Source of the DNA: an uncultured Collinsella sp.
Lineage (GTDB): Bacteria > Actinomycetota > Coriobacteriia > Coriobacteriales > Coriobacteriaceae
Length of the DNA: 12,421 nucleotides
Assembly (NCBI GenBank): GCA_934643435.1
Contig: CAKUCJ010000014.1
Coordinates: forward strand, 1-12,421
Direction of reading: 5' to 3'
Shown: positions 4,893 through 12,356 of the stretch, piece after piece
How the letters are laid out: each line of letters begins with the position of its first letter
How positions within the stretch are numbered: position 1 is the first letter of the stretch
Translations under genes and position numbers: made by a program
Notes under the pieces: generated by a model
Seen by the model: only the letters and a program-made list of their open reading frames with translations
Told to the model about the DNA's origin: nothing
The model's database searches: none

Positions 4893-7220
4893 ATGGCGGA
4901 TTCTCAGATCCATGTCGCGCTGGCGGGTAACCCCAACTGCGGCAAGACCACGCTTTTCAACCTGATCACCGGCGCCAACGGCTATGTTGGCAACTGGCCC
5001 GGTGTCACGGTTGAGAAAAAGGAGGCCAAACTCCTGAGTGACAAGAGCGTCACGATTACGGACCTCCCCGGCATCTACTCGCTTTCCCCCTACAGCCCCG
5101 AGGAGCAGTGCTCGCGCGATTACCTCATGAGCGGCGAGCCCGATGTCGTCGTCCAGGTGGTCGACGCTACCAACCTCGAGCGCAACCTGTACTTGGCGCT
5201 TCAGGTTATCGAGACCGGTCTGCCCGTGGTTGTCGCCCTCAACATGGCCGACCTGGTCGAGAAGAACGGCGATAAGATCGACACCGACAAGCTCTCCAAG
5301 AAGCTCGGCTGCCCGGTCATGATGATCTCGGCTCTTAAGAACAAGGGCATCACGGAGCTGTTCGATCAGGTCAAGAAATCTGCTGCCACCAAGGGCCAGG
5401 TGCCGGAGCATAAGTTCGACTCTTCCATCGAGGACGTTCTGACCCACATCGAGAACAACCTGCCGGCGAGCGTCCCCGCCAACAAGCGCCGCTACTACGC
5501 CGTCAAGCTGTTCGAGCGCGATGCGGACGCCTGCAAGCTCATCAACCTTACCAAGGAGAAGGCTGCTCGCGTGGAGCAGCTGGTCGCCCAGTGTGAGCAG
5601 GACTGCGACGACGACGCCGAGTCCATCATCACCGGCGAGCGCTACGGCGTCATCGCCCACATCATCGACGAGTGCATGACCAAGGCTCCTGCCAAGATGA
5701 GCACCTCCGAGAAGATCGACCGCGTGGTTACCAACCGTATCCTGGGCCTGCCGATCTTTGTGGTCATCATGTTCTGCGTGTACTACATTGCCGTCTCCAC
5801 CCTGGGCGGCACGGTGACCGATTTCACCAATGACCAGCTCTTCGGTACCGATGGCTGGTACGTGCTGGGCCAGGGTCGCGACGCCTACGATGAGGCAGTC
5901 GAGGCTGCGGGCGACGACGCCGATTCGGTCGACCCGGCGGAGTACGGCCCCTATGTCCCTGGCATTACCACCATGGTACACGATGCCCTCGTGGCGGGCG
6001 GCACCGAGGACGGCGGTCTGGTCGATTCGCTCGTCTGTGACGGTATCGTCGGCGGCCTGGGCGCCATCTTCGGCTTCGTACCGCAGATGTTCCTGCTCTT
6101 TGTGATGCTGTCCTTCCTGGAGGACTGCGGCTACATGGCCCGCGTCGCCTTCATCATGGACCGCGTGTTCCGCCGCTTTGGCCTGTCCGGTAAGTCCTTC
6201 ATCCCCATGCTCGTGTCCTCGGGCTGCGGCGTCCCCGGCGTCATGGCTACTAAGACCATCGAGAACGAGAAGGACCGCCGCATGACGGTCATGACCACCA
6301 CGTTCATCCCCTGTGGCGCCAAGCTGCCGATTATCGCCCTGCTCATGGGTTCCATCATCGGTGACTCTTCCACCACCGCCGCGTGGATCAGCCCGCTCTT
6401 CTACTTCCTGGGCGTCTTTGCCGTCATCGGTTCGGGCCTGATGCTCAAGAAGACCAAGCTCTTCGCTGGCCGTCCCACGCCGTTTGTCATGGAGCTGCCT
6501 GCCTACCACTTCCCGGCGATCCGTTCTTGGGCGCTGCATGTGTGGGAGCGCTGCTGGGCCTTTATCAAGAAGGCCGGCACGGTTATCTTCGCTTCTACCG
6601 TCGTGGTTTGGTTCCTGTCCAACTTCGGCAGCTACAATGGTGCCTTCGGCTTCCTGCCCGCGATGGAGGGCATCCCCGAGGAGTTCATGGACTACTCCGT
6701 GCTCGCTATGCTCGGCAACCTAGTCGCCTGGATCTTCGCACCGCTCGGCTTTAGCACCTGGCAGGCAACCGCGCTGACCGTCTCGGGCCTCGTTGCCAAG
6801 GAGAACGTCGTCGCTACCGCCGGCTCGCTGCTGTCCGTTGCCGACGCCGCCGAGACCGACCCGAGCCTGTGGACCGCGTTCGCCGGCATGTTCCCGACCA
6901 TGGGCGCCTGCGTCGCCTTTGGTGCCTTCAACCTGCTGTGCGCTCCGTGCTTTGCCGCTATGGGCACCATCCGCAACCAGATGGACTCCGGCAAGTGGAC
7001 TGCGATCGCTATTGGCTACGAGTGCGCCTTCGCTTGGGTGATTGGTCTGTTCATCAACCAGTTCTACAACCTGCTTGTTCTGGGTCAGTTTGGTGTCTGG
7101 ACGGTTGTCGCCATCGTGCTGCTGGTTGCGATGCTCTTCCAGATCTTCCGTCCCATGCCCAAGCATGTCTGGACTGACGAGGACGAGACCAACACCGCCT
7201 CCGCTGCTGTTTCCGCCTAG
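4893..7220 (+). CDS. feoB: FeoB, ferrous iron transport GTPase/permease
   Basis: This 775-residue inner-membrane protein imports Fe(II). The N-terminal G domain shows G1 GNPNCGKTT (12-20), G3 DLPG (57-60), G4 NMAD (117-120) and G5 SAL (146-148), then a helical GDI-like domain to about 270. Membrane segments begin near residue 282 (LGLPIFVVIMFCVYYIAV). The two Gate regions contain the conserved cysteines Cys445 in SSGCGVPG and Cys474 in FIPCGAKLP, and further helices run to the C-terminus. Between the first and second membrane segments lies an acidic stretch, about 329-355, rich in Asp and Glu; similar inserts occur in FeoB of other Gram-positive anaerobes. The length matches the family (about 770). 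The start is supported by AAGGAAGAAGG upstream. It is the third gene of the feo cluster and is followed by a strong terminator. Iron repression is likely from the operator-like palindrome upstream. Confidence 0.97.
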   Translation: MADSQIHVALAGNPNCGKTTLFNLITGANGYVGNWPGVTVEKKEAKLLSDKSVTITDLPGIYSLSPYSPEEQCSRDYLMSGEPDVVVQVVDATNLERNLYLALQVIETGLPVVVALNMADLVEKNGDKIDTDKLSKKLGCPVMMISALKNKGITELFDQVKKSAATKGQVPEHKFDSSIEDVLTHIENNLPASVPANKRRYYAVKLFERDADACKLINLTKEKAARVEQLVAQCEQDCDDDAESIITGERYGVIAHIIDECMTKAPAKMSTSEKIDRVVTNRILGLPIFVVIMFCVYYIAVSTLGGTVTDFTNDQLFGTDGWYVLGQGRDAYDEAVEAAGDDADSVDPAEYGPYVPGITTMVHDALVAGGTEDGGLVDSLVCDGIVGGLGAIFGFVPQMFLLFVMLSFLEDCGYMARVAFIMDRVFRRFGLSGKSFIPMLVSSGCGVPGVMATKTIENEKDRRMTVMTTTFIPCGAKLPIIALLMGSIIGDSSTTAAWISPLFYFLGVFAVIGSGLMLKKTKLFAGRPTPFVMELPAYHFPAIRSWALHVWERCWAFIKKAGTVIFASTVVVWFLSNFGSYNGAFGFLPAMEGIPEEFMDYSVLAMLGNLVAWIFAPLGFSTWQATALTVSGLVAKENVVATAGSLLSVADAAETDPSLWTAFAGMFPTMGACVAFGAFNLLCAPCFAAMGTIRNQMDSGKWTAIAIGYECAFAWVIGLFINQFYNLLVLGQFGVWTVVAIVLLVAMLFQIFRPMPKHVWTDEDETNTASAAVSA

Positions 7221-7249
7221 TTCCGAATAAGGACCAGCCCCTTTCCACG

Positions 7250-7282
7250 AGCCCGGGTATCCCCGCGATACCCGGGCTTTTT
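7250..7282 (+). terminator. Intrinsic terminator of the feo operon
   Basis: A perfect 12-bp stem, AGCCCGGGTATC (7250-7261) with GATACCCGGGCT (7267-7278), has a 5-base loop and a T-run at 7278-7282. It lies 29 bases after the feoB stop codon and separates feoB from the small cysteine-rich gene. Confidence 0.93.
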
Positions 7283-7395
7283 GGTGGGGGAGATGTGGCG
7301 TTTCCGCAGATAAAAGTGACCAAAATAAACCTGTTCCTTTTTGGCAGGTGGGGGATGGTGTAAAGTAAGTGGTGGTTAACTAGAGGAGGCTTGCT

Positions 7396-7596
7396 ATGGC
7401 ACCTATCGATATTGTTGTTCTGGCTGTGATCGGTATTGCGTTTGTCGCCGTGTGCGTGCGCATCTACCGTAAGGGCACTTGCGCCGACTGCGCTCAGGGC
7501 GGCGTTTGCACGGGGCATTGCTCCAACAAGAAGACCTGCGCGGCGCTTAAAGGCGTGGACAAGATTGCCGAGGATCTTGGTCGCGGCATTCAGTAA
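7396..7596 (+). CDS. FeoB-associated cysteine-rich membrane protein
   Basis: This is a 66-residue protein. Residues 4-24 form one hydrophobic membrane segment with few charges before it, followed by RIYRKG and a cysteine-rich tail with Cys29, 32, 38, 42 and 48 and His41. This is the layout of the small FeoB-associated Cys-rich membrane proteins found next to feoB in Gram-positive anaerobes. A role in holding or passing on iron at the inner face, or in stabilising FeoB, has been suggested by analogy with FeoC but is not established. A Shine-Dalgarno GAGGAGG sits seven bases before the ATG. Unlike the usual tight linkage, the gene is 175 bases from feoB behind a strong terminator and has its own terminator. 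It therefore needs its own promoter or read-through; TGTAAAGT near 7370 is a weak -10-like string. Confidence 0.8.
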   Translation: MAPIDIVVLAVIGIAFVAVCVRIYRKGTCADCAQGGVCTGHCSNKKTCAALKGVDKIAEDLGRGIQ

Positions 7597-7610
7597 TAAA
7601 ACCCAGGCTC

Positions 7611-7646
7611 AAACGCCCCGCGAGCATCCGTTCGCGGGGCGTTTTT
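7611..7646 (+). terminator. Intrinsic terminator of the cysteine-rich gene
   Basis: A perfect 13-bp stem (7611-7623 with 7632-7644, core ACGCCCCGCG/CGCGGGGCGT) and an 8-base loop lead into Ts at 7642-7646. It begins 14 bases after the stop codon. Confidence 0.93.
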
Positions 7647-7695
7647 CGCATTTGGGGGTAGGCGCGGCGAGTGGACGAGTGATTTTGGGGTATCG

Positions 7696-7711
7696 TTAAC
7701 CGTATTGTTAA
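7696..7711. promoter_or_regulatory. Small inverted repeat upstream of the LacI-family gene
   Basis: TTAAC (7696-7700) and GTTAA (7707-7711) flank a 6-base spacer about 30 bases before the regulator's start. It lies where a promoter or autoregulatory site would be expected. The arms are short and it does not match the uxa operators, so the support is weak. Confidence 0.25.
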
Positions 7712-7741
7712 TTAGCAACTTACCAACACCGGAGTAACTCT

Positions 7742-8821
7742 ATGAGCGCTCGCGTAACCATGAAGGACATAGCCGCCGAGCTCGGCGTTTCCATCAATAC
7801 CGTGCACAAAGCCCTGACGGGTAAGGCCGGCGTGAGCGAGTCCGTGCGCGCCAAAGTTAACGATAAGGCCGAGGAGATGGGTTATCACCGCAACACGAGC
7901 GCTTCGAGCCTGCGTCGCAAGGACATCAACCTGACCTTTTGCCTGCCGTGCGCATCGCGCGAGGGTGCTTACTTCTATCGCTACCTGTGGGAAGGCTGCA
8001 ATCGCTTTGAGCAGGAGGTTATCGACCAGGGCATTAGCGTCGAGCGCGTCGAGTTTGGCGTCGGCGGCTATGCCGATGCACTCGAGCAAATCGATGAGCG
8101 CCTGCAGGTGGGCGAGAAGATCGACGGCCTGCTCGCCTACGTTCCGGGCGACGACCGCGCGACCCATCTGCTGGAGCAGATCGCCGAGGCAGGCGTGGCG
8201 ATTGAGCTCGTCGATGGCGACCGTCCGCATCTCGACCGCCTAGGGGCCAGCTTGGCCGATTATTCCACGGCAGGAAGCTTGATGGCCGAGCAGGCGGCCA
8301 ACCTGGTTCATGCTGCTGGTGCCGATGCCCGCGTTCTACTCTTGGCGGGCGATCCCTATACCGATTCGCACTACCTGACCGCCCGCGCCTTCCATACGTA
8401 CCTGCGCGAGCATAATGTTCCCTGGCAGGTCGAGGATCTTACCGGTGCGCACGCCCAGGTCAAGCAGCTCGAGCGCGAGCTCAAGAACCGTCTCAATGGC
8501 CCGGATGCACCCGAGCTTATCTGCAGCGTGTTCGCGGTGGGCTCCGAGCTGGTGGCCGATGCGCTCATTTCGGCGGGCAAAGCCGGCGAGGTTATGGTGA
8601 TCGGCAACGACCTGTTCCCCGAGAGTGCGCTTGCTATGCGCCGGGGCATCTTTACCAATATCGTCTACAAGGACCCGGTGGGTTTGGCCTACCGCGGTGC
8701 CAAGACGCTGGGCAATTACTTGCTGTGGGGTAAAGCGCCTGCGGACCCCGTGCAAAAGGGTGCCGTGGAGATGGTGTTTGCCAGCAACGTCGATCGTTAC
8801 TGCAAGCTCGCGGGCATCTAG
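7742..8821 (+). CDS. LacI-family transcriptional regulator, candidate regulator of the uxa operon
   Basis: This is a 359-residue protein. The N-terminal helix-turn-helix (residues 5-50, VTMKDIAAELGVSINTVHKA...) and hinge (about 50-60, NTSASSLRR) are followed by a periplasmic-binding-protein-like effector domain from about residue 63 to the end, ending in VEMVFASNVDRYCKL. The recognition region reads INTVHKAL where most family members have a TVSRAL-like sequence. The long effector domain resembles those that bind sugars; the ligand cannot be read from the sequence. A GGAG site precedes the ATG by seven bases. The next genes on the same strand, 418 bases away, are uxaC-uxaB-uxaA, whose promoter carries two palindromes with the central CpG typical of LacI-family operators. 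A hexuronate-responsive repressor is the simplest model but is inferred. No clear terminator follows, other than the large snap-back structure at 8879. Confidence 0.88.
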   Translation: MSARVTMKDIAAELGVSINTVHKALTGKAGVSESVRAKVNDKAEEMGYHRNTSASSLRRKDINLTFCLPCASREGAYFYRYLWEGCNRFEQEVIDQGISVERVEFGVGGYADALEQIDERLQVGEKIDGLLAYVPGDDRATHLLEQIAEAGVAIELVDGDRPHLDRLGASLADYSTAGSLMAEQAANLVHAAGADARVLLLAGDPYTDSHYLTARAFHTYLREHNVPWQVEDLTGAHAQVKQLERELKNRLNGPDAPELICSVFAVGSELVADALISAGKAGEVMVIGNDLFPESALAMRRGIFTNIVYKDPVGLAYRGAKTLGNYLLWGKAPADPVQKGAVEMVFASNVDRYCKLAGI

Positions 8822-8878
8822 TCGGGGGCGGGTACCTCCGGCGAGGCTCGCGGCCACATCCGTATAACCTACCTACAA

Positions 8879-9061
8879 TCAGGTCTAATACTTTTCCCGA
8901 GAAGTGAACGACCTTATTTGGACCCCTGAAGCATCCACACTTTTTGGCACCTAAACCGCAGGATTCCAACGGCAAAACCGCAGGAAATGAGCCGTCAAAA
9001 GTGTCGATGCTCCGGGGGTCCGTTTTGGCTCGTTCACTTCTCGGAAAAGTATTAGACCTGA
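8879..9061. repeat. 183-bp snap-back inverted-repeat element, MITE-like
   Basis: The outer arms 8879-8911 and 9030-9061 are perfect inverted copies of about 32 bp apart from one extra C on the left. They start TCAGGTCTAATACTTTTC and end with its complement. Inside them, 8920-8944 pairs with 8997-9021 at 22 of 25 positions. The whole unit could fold into one long hairpin around a loop of about 52 bases. No open frame of interest and no transposase lie inside. No clear target-site duplication flanks it. It fills most of the first half of the 418-base gap between the LacI-family gene and uxaC. It could be a miniature inverted-repeat transposable element, a structured RNA, or both. Confidence 0.75.
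8953..8985 (+). repeat. Two 11-bp direct repeats in the loop of the snap-back element
   Basis: AAACCGCAGGA occurs at 8953-8963 and again at 8975-8985, a 22-base period, within the apical loop of the large inverted repeat. With only two copies and a short unit, this is not a CRISPR array. It may be a binding site or an ancestral duplication within the element. Confidence 0.6.
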
Positions 9062-9132
9062 AAATAAGATCGTTGGGCCCCACACCCAGTAACCGTTGGC
9101 CCGCCAAAATCTACCGTTCACCCCGTGATTGT

Positions 9133-9150
9133 TAGGTGAACGTTCACCTA
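9133..9150. promoter_or_regulatory. Upstream operator of the uxa operon, 18-bp perfect palindrome
   Basis: TAGGTGAACGTTCACCTA is perfectly self-complementary. The central CpG and the TGAACGTTCA core match the general LacI-family operator pattern (cre-like TG-N-A-N-CG-N-T-N-CA spacing). It overlaps the proposed -35 box. A second copy is centred 38 bp downstream. Confidence 0.85.
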
Positions 9151-9172
9151 TACGTAACAAATGCACTAAGAT
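9143..9172 (+). promoter_or_regulatory. Promoter of the uxa operon
   Basis: TTCACC (9143-9148, four of six to the -35 consensus) and TAAGAT (9167-9172, four of six to the -10) are 18 bases apart. They lie precisely between two operator palindromes, which supports their role. Transcription would start around 9179, inside the second operator, leaving a leader of about 60 bases before uxaC. Confidence 0.55.
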
Positions 9173-9186
9173 GGTGAACGTTCACC
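9173..9186. promoter_or_regulatory. Downstream operator of the uxa operon, 14-bp perfect palindrome
   Basis: GGTGAACGTTCACC repeats the 14-bp core of the upstream operator and directly follows the -10 box, covering the expected transcription start. Binding here would block initiation. A lone half-site, CGTTCACC, also occurs at 9115-9122. Confidence 0.85.
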
Positions 9187-9239
9187 TAGAGGATAACGGG
9201 CGCACGGTGCACCCGCTCCGCCAACAGAGGGGTTGTTTG

Positions 9240-10667
9240 ATGAAAAACTTCATGGACGATCAGGATTTCCTGCTGAGCACCAAGACCGGCGAGGAGCTGT
9301 TCCACAACTTTGCCGAGGGCATGCCCATCGTCGACTACCACTGCCACATCTCTCCCAAGGAGATCTGGGATGACAAGCGCTTTGAGAACATCACCGAGGT
9401 CTGGCTGGGCGGCGACCACTACAAGTGGCGTCTGATGCGCGCCAACGGCGTCGACGAGCGCTTCATCACCGGCGATGCTCCTGCTCGCGAGAAGTTCCAG
9501 AAGTGGGCCGAGACCCTGGGTCGTTGCGTGGGCAACCCCGTCTTTGAGTGGAGCCACCTGGAGCTCAAGCGTTTCTTTGGCTACGAGGGCGTCCTCAACG
9601 GCAATACCGCCCAGGAGGTCTGGGACCTTGCCAACGCCAAGCTCGCCGAGGCCAGCTTTACCTGCCGCAATCTGATCAAGCAGTCCAACGTCCGCATGAT
9701 CTGCACCACCGACGACCCCGCCGACAGCTTTGAGTGGCACAAGAAGATTGCCGCCGACGATAGCTTTGACGTCCAGGTCGTTCCGGCCATGCGTCCCGAC
9801 GCCGCTCTGCGCATCGAGCGCGGCCAGGAGTTCGCCGACTACTGCAAGCATCTCTCCGAGGTCGCCGGTGTTGAGGTCAACGACTTCGAGGAAATGAAGG
9901 CTGCCATCTCCAAGCGCTACGACGTCGCCCACGAGCTGGGTTGCCGCGCCTCCGACCACGCACTCGACTACGTCATGTATGTCCCGGCTTCTGCCGACGA
10001 GATCGAGGCCATCTTCGCTAAGGGCCTGGCCGCCGAGCCGCTCACCGAGGAAGAGGTCCTCAAGTACAAGACCGCCTTTATGCAGTTTGTCGCCGGCGAG
10101 TATGTCCGCCTGGGCTGGGCCATGCAGCTGCACTTTGGCTGCAAGCGCGACAACAATCGCGCCATGTTCGCCAAGCTCGGCCCCGACACCGGTTACGACT
10201 GCATCTCCAACTACACGCCGTCTGACCAGCTCGCCGATTTCCTCAACTCCATCCAGGAGACCTGCGGCCTGCCCAAGACCATCCTGTATAGCCTGAACCC
10301 CATCGATAACACCATGATCGATACCGTTATGGGCTGCTTCCAGGAGGCACCGACTGCCGGTAAGATCCAGAACGGTTCCGCTTGGTGGTTCAACGACAAC
10401 GAGGTCGGTATGCGCGAGCAGCTCACGGCCCTTGCCAACGAGGGCGTTCTGGGCAACTTTGTCGGCATGCTCACCGACTCCCGCTCTTTCCTGTCCTACC
10501 CGCGCCACGAGTACTTCCGCCGCGTGCTGTGCAGCGTGATCGGCGAGTGGGTCGAGCAAGGCAAGTACCCGGCCGACATGGAGCTGCTGGGCACCATCGT
10601 GCGCGACATCAGCTACAACAACTCCGTCCGCTACTTCGGTTTTGACCTGGATACCGTCGAGGCCTAA
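9240..10667 (+). CDS. uxaC: Glucuronate/galacturonate (uronate) isomerase UxaC
   Basis: This 475-residue amidohydrolase-superfamily enzyme isomerises glucuronate to fructuronate and galacturonate to tagaturonate, the first step of hexuronate breakdown in the cytoplasm. The N-terminal metal-site motif DYHCHISP gives His34 and His36. WLGGDHYKWRLMRANG follows near residue 55, and the central ELGCRASDHALDYV and LHFGCKRDNN segments and the C-terminal GMLTDSRSFLSYPRHEYFRR are all UxaC signatures. The length equals the family (470 in E. coli). The frame stays open 111 bases further upstream, but that stretch contains the promoter and operators; the ATG at 9240 has AGAGGGG seven bases ahead and gives the family N-terminus. 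It is the first gene of uxaC-uxaB-uxaA, and its expression is expected to be controlled by the twin palindromes upstream. Confidence 0.97.
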   Translation: MKNFMDDQDFLLSTKTGEELFHNFAEGMPIVDYHCHISPKEIWDDKRFENITEVWLGGDHYKWRLMRANGVDERFITGDAPAREKFQKWAETLGRCVGNPVFEWSHLELKRFFGYEGVLNGNTAQEVWDLANAKLAEASFTCRNLIKQSNVRMICTTDDPADSFEWHKKIAADDSFDVQVVPAMRPDAALRIERGQEFADYCKHLSEVAGVEVNDFEEMKAAISKRYDVAHELGCRASDHALDYVMYVPASADEIEAIFAKGLAAEPLTEEEVLKYKTAFMQFVAGEYVRLGWAMQLHFGCKRDNNRAMFAKLGPDTGYDCISNYTPSDQLADFLNSIQETCGLPKTILYSLNPIDNTMIDTVMGCFQEAPTAGKIQNGSAWWFNDNEVGMREQLTALANEGVLGNFVGMLTDSRSFLSYPRHEYFRRVLCSVIGEWVEQGKYPADMELLGTIVRDISYNNSVRYFGFDLDTVEA

Positions 10668-10692
10668 GTTCGCACCGAATCACATAGAACCT

Positions 10693-10727
10693 GGGAGCGC
10701 CGTTGCCACACGCGGCGCCCCCGTTTT
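10693..10727 (+). terminator. Terminator-like hairpin between uxaC and uxaB
   Basis: GGGAGCGCCG (10693-10702) pairs with CGGCGCCCCC (10713-10722), nine of ten pairs with one A-C mismatch and a 10-base loop, followed by GTTTT. The T-tract is short, so partial termination or an mRNA-stabilising 3' end for uxaC is more likely than a full stop. Confidence 0.5.
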
Positions 10728-10763
10728 GCCTGCACGCTAACAAACGCCTAAGGAGAAACATAG

Positions 10764-12278
10764 ATGGAGAACATCAGCTACGAGACGCTCGAGAAGATTG
10801 GCTACGAGGGCTACGTGCTGCCCAAGGACGCCCCCGAGAAGGTCCTGCAGTTTGGCGAGGGCAACTTCCTGCGCGCTTTCGTGGACCGCTTCTTTGACAT
10901 GGGCAACGAGGCCACCGGCTGGAACGGCAAGGTTGTCATGGTCCAGCCCATCAGCGGTGCCTTTGGCTTTGCCGACGGCATCAATGCCCAGGACGACCTG
11001 TACACCGTGCTGGTGCGCGGCAAGGAGAACGGCAACACGGTCGACGAGTCCCGCGTGATCAGCGCCTGCAGCCGCTGCCTCAACCCGTATCGCGAGGCCG
11101 ACTACCGCGCCATCATGGAGGTCGCCGCATCCGACGACCTGGAGATCATCGTCTCCAACACCACCGAGGCCGGCATCGCCTACGATCCGTCCTGCAAGGC
11201 CGACGACATGCCGCCCGCGAGCTTCCCCGCCAAGCTCGCCCAGGTGCTCCACACCCGCTGGGCCGCTGGTAAGCCGGGCGTTATCGTGCTCGCCTGCGAG
11301 CTCATCGACCACAACGGCGAGGAGCTGCTGCGCATCATGAACCAGTACGTGAGCGACTGGGGCTGGGAGGACGAGTTTGCGCAGTGGATGGCCAACGACT
11401 GCACCATCTGCACCACGCTCGTCGACACCATCGTCCCGGGCCGCATCCGCGATCCCAAGGAGGCCGCTGCCGTGGCCGAACGTCTGGGCTACGAGGATCC
11501 GTTCCTGGCCGTGCGCGAGCCCTTCCAGATGTGGGGCATCCAGGGCGACGAGTCGCTCAAGGAGCGCCTGCCCTTCGTGAAGGCCGGTCTGCCGGGCGTC
11601 TTTGTGACCCCTGATGTCACCCCGTACAAGAAGCGCAAGGTCCGCATCCTCAACGGCGCACACACCGCCTTCGTCCCGGGCTCCTGGGTTGCCGGTTTCG
11701 ATATCGTGCGCGACTGCATGCACGACGAGACCGTCCGCGGCTTTATGAACACCATGCTCTACAACGAGGTCATTCCGACCCTTGCCGCCGATCTGGACGT
11801 CGAGGACTGCAAGGCCTTTGCCGCCGCCGTCGAGAACCGCTTCGATAACCCGTTTATCGACCACGCGCTGCTCTCCATCTGCCTCAACTCCACTGCCAAG
11901 TGGCGTGCCCGCGACCTGCCCACGCTCAAGGACTATGTTGCCGAGACCGGCAACCTGCCCAAGTGCCTGTCCACGAGCCTGGCCACGCTCATCGCGTTCT
12001 ACACGCAGGAGCTCGTTGCCCGCGAGGGCGACGGCCTGCACCTGCGTCGTGCCGACGGCACCGAGTACACCGCTCAGGACGATGCCTTCGTGCTCGACTT
12101 CTACGCCGCCCACGCCGGCGCCGACGATGCCGAGTTGGTGCACGACGTGCTCACCAACGAGCAGATGTGGGGCGAGGACCTGACGCAGATCGCCGGTCTT
12201 GAGGAGTTTGTCGTCGACGCGCTCGCCGTCGTGCGTGCCGAGGGCGTTAAGCAGGCATTCGCCAACGCCCAGGCCTAA
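10764..12278 (+). CDS. uxaB: Tagaturonate reductase (altronate oxidoreductase) UxaB
   Basis: This 504-residue NAD-dependent enzyme of the polyol-specific long-chain dehydrogenase family reduces tagaturonate to altronate. The N-terminal cofactor-fold signature QFGEGNFLRAFVD starts at Gln29. SNTTEAGI (131-138) and CELIDHNGEEL follow. The catalytic block PYKKRKVRILNGAHT contains Lys292, Asn297 and His300, with the same spacing as the catalytic Lys-Asn-His triad described for mannitol 2-dehydrogenase. The C-terminal WGEDLTQIAGLEEFV matches the end of E. coli UxaB, which is 483 residues. The overall match to UxaB rather than UxuB rests on remembered E. coli sequence and on the uxaA gene that follows. 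A Shine-Dalgarno AAGGAG lies eight bases before the ATG. It sits 96 bases after uxaC, with a hairpin in the gap. Confidence 0.93.
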   Translation: MENISYETLEKIGYEGYVLPKDAPEKVLQFGEGNFLRAFVDRFFDMGNEATGWNGKVVMVQPISGAFGFADGINAQDDLYTVLVRGKENGNTVDESRVISACSRCLNPYREADYRAIMEVAASDDLEIIVSNTTEAGIAYDPSCKADDMPPASFPAKLAQVLHTRWAAGKPGVIVLACELIDHNGEELLRIMNQYVSDWGWEDEFAQWMANDCTICTTLVDTIVPGRIRDPKEAAAVAERLGYEDPFLAVREPFQMWGIQGDESLKERLPFVKAGLPGVFVTPDVTPYKKRKVRILNGAHTAFVPGSWVAGFDIVRDCMHDETVRGFMNTMLYNEVIPTLAADLDVEDCKAFAAAVENRFDNPFIDHALLSICLNSTAKWRARDLPTLKDYVAETGNLPKCLSTSLATLIAFYTQELVAREGDGLHLRRADGTEYTAQDDAFVLDFYAAHAGADDAELVHDVLTNEQMWGEDLTQIAGLEEFVVDALAVVRAEGVKQAFANAQA

Positions 12279-12288
12279 ATCCTTTTGT

Positions 12289-12326
12289 GCGCCCGCCGGC
12301 CAACCGGTGGGCGCCGCTCGATTTTT
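12289..12326 (+). terminator. Terminator-like hairpin between uxaB and uxaA
   Basis: GCGCCCGCCGG (12289-12299) pairs with CCGGTGGGCGC (12304-12314) with a single G-T wobble around the loop CCAA. A run of five Ts lies eight bases after the stem rather than directly adjacent. This suggests a weak terminator or a processing and stability element inside the operon. Confidence 0.45.
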
Positions 12327-12356
12327 GCTCAACCTGTAGGGTTAGGACTCTTTGTA

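Noticed and set aside
5877..5957. Acidic insert in FeoB as a novel domain
   Set aside because: Comparable acidic loops between the first membrane segments occur in FeoB of other Gram-positive anaerobes as far as I recall, so it is noted in the gene entry only.
8953..8985. CRISPR-like repeat
   Set aside because: There are only two 11-bp copies, no spacer structure of typical size and no cas genes.
8944..9135. Small open frame overlapping the snap-back element
   Set aside because: It has no ribosome site, is composed largely of inverted-repeat sequence, and shows no recognisable protein features.
9129..9239. Upstream extension of the uxaC frame starting with an ATG-like codon near 9129
   Set aside because: The stretch contains the promoter and both operator palindromes, and the family N-terminus with a good Shine-Dalgarno begins at 9240.
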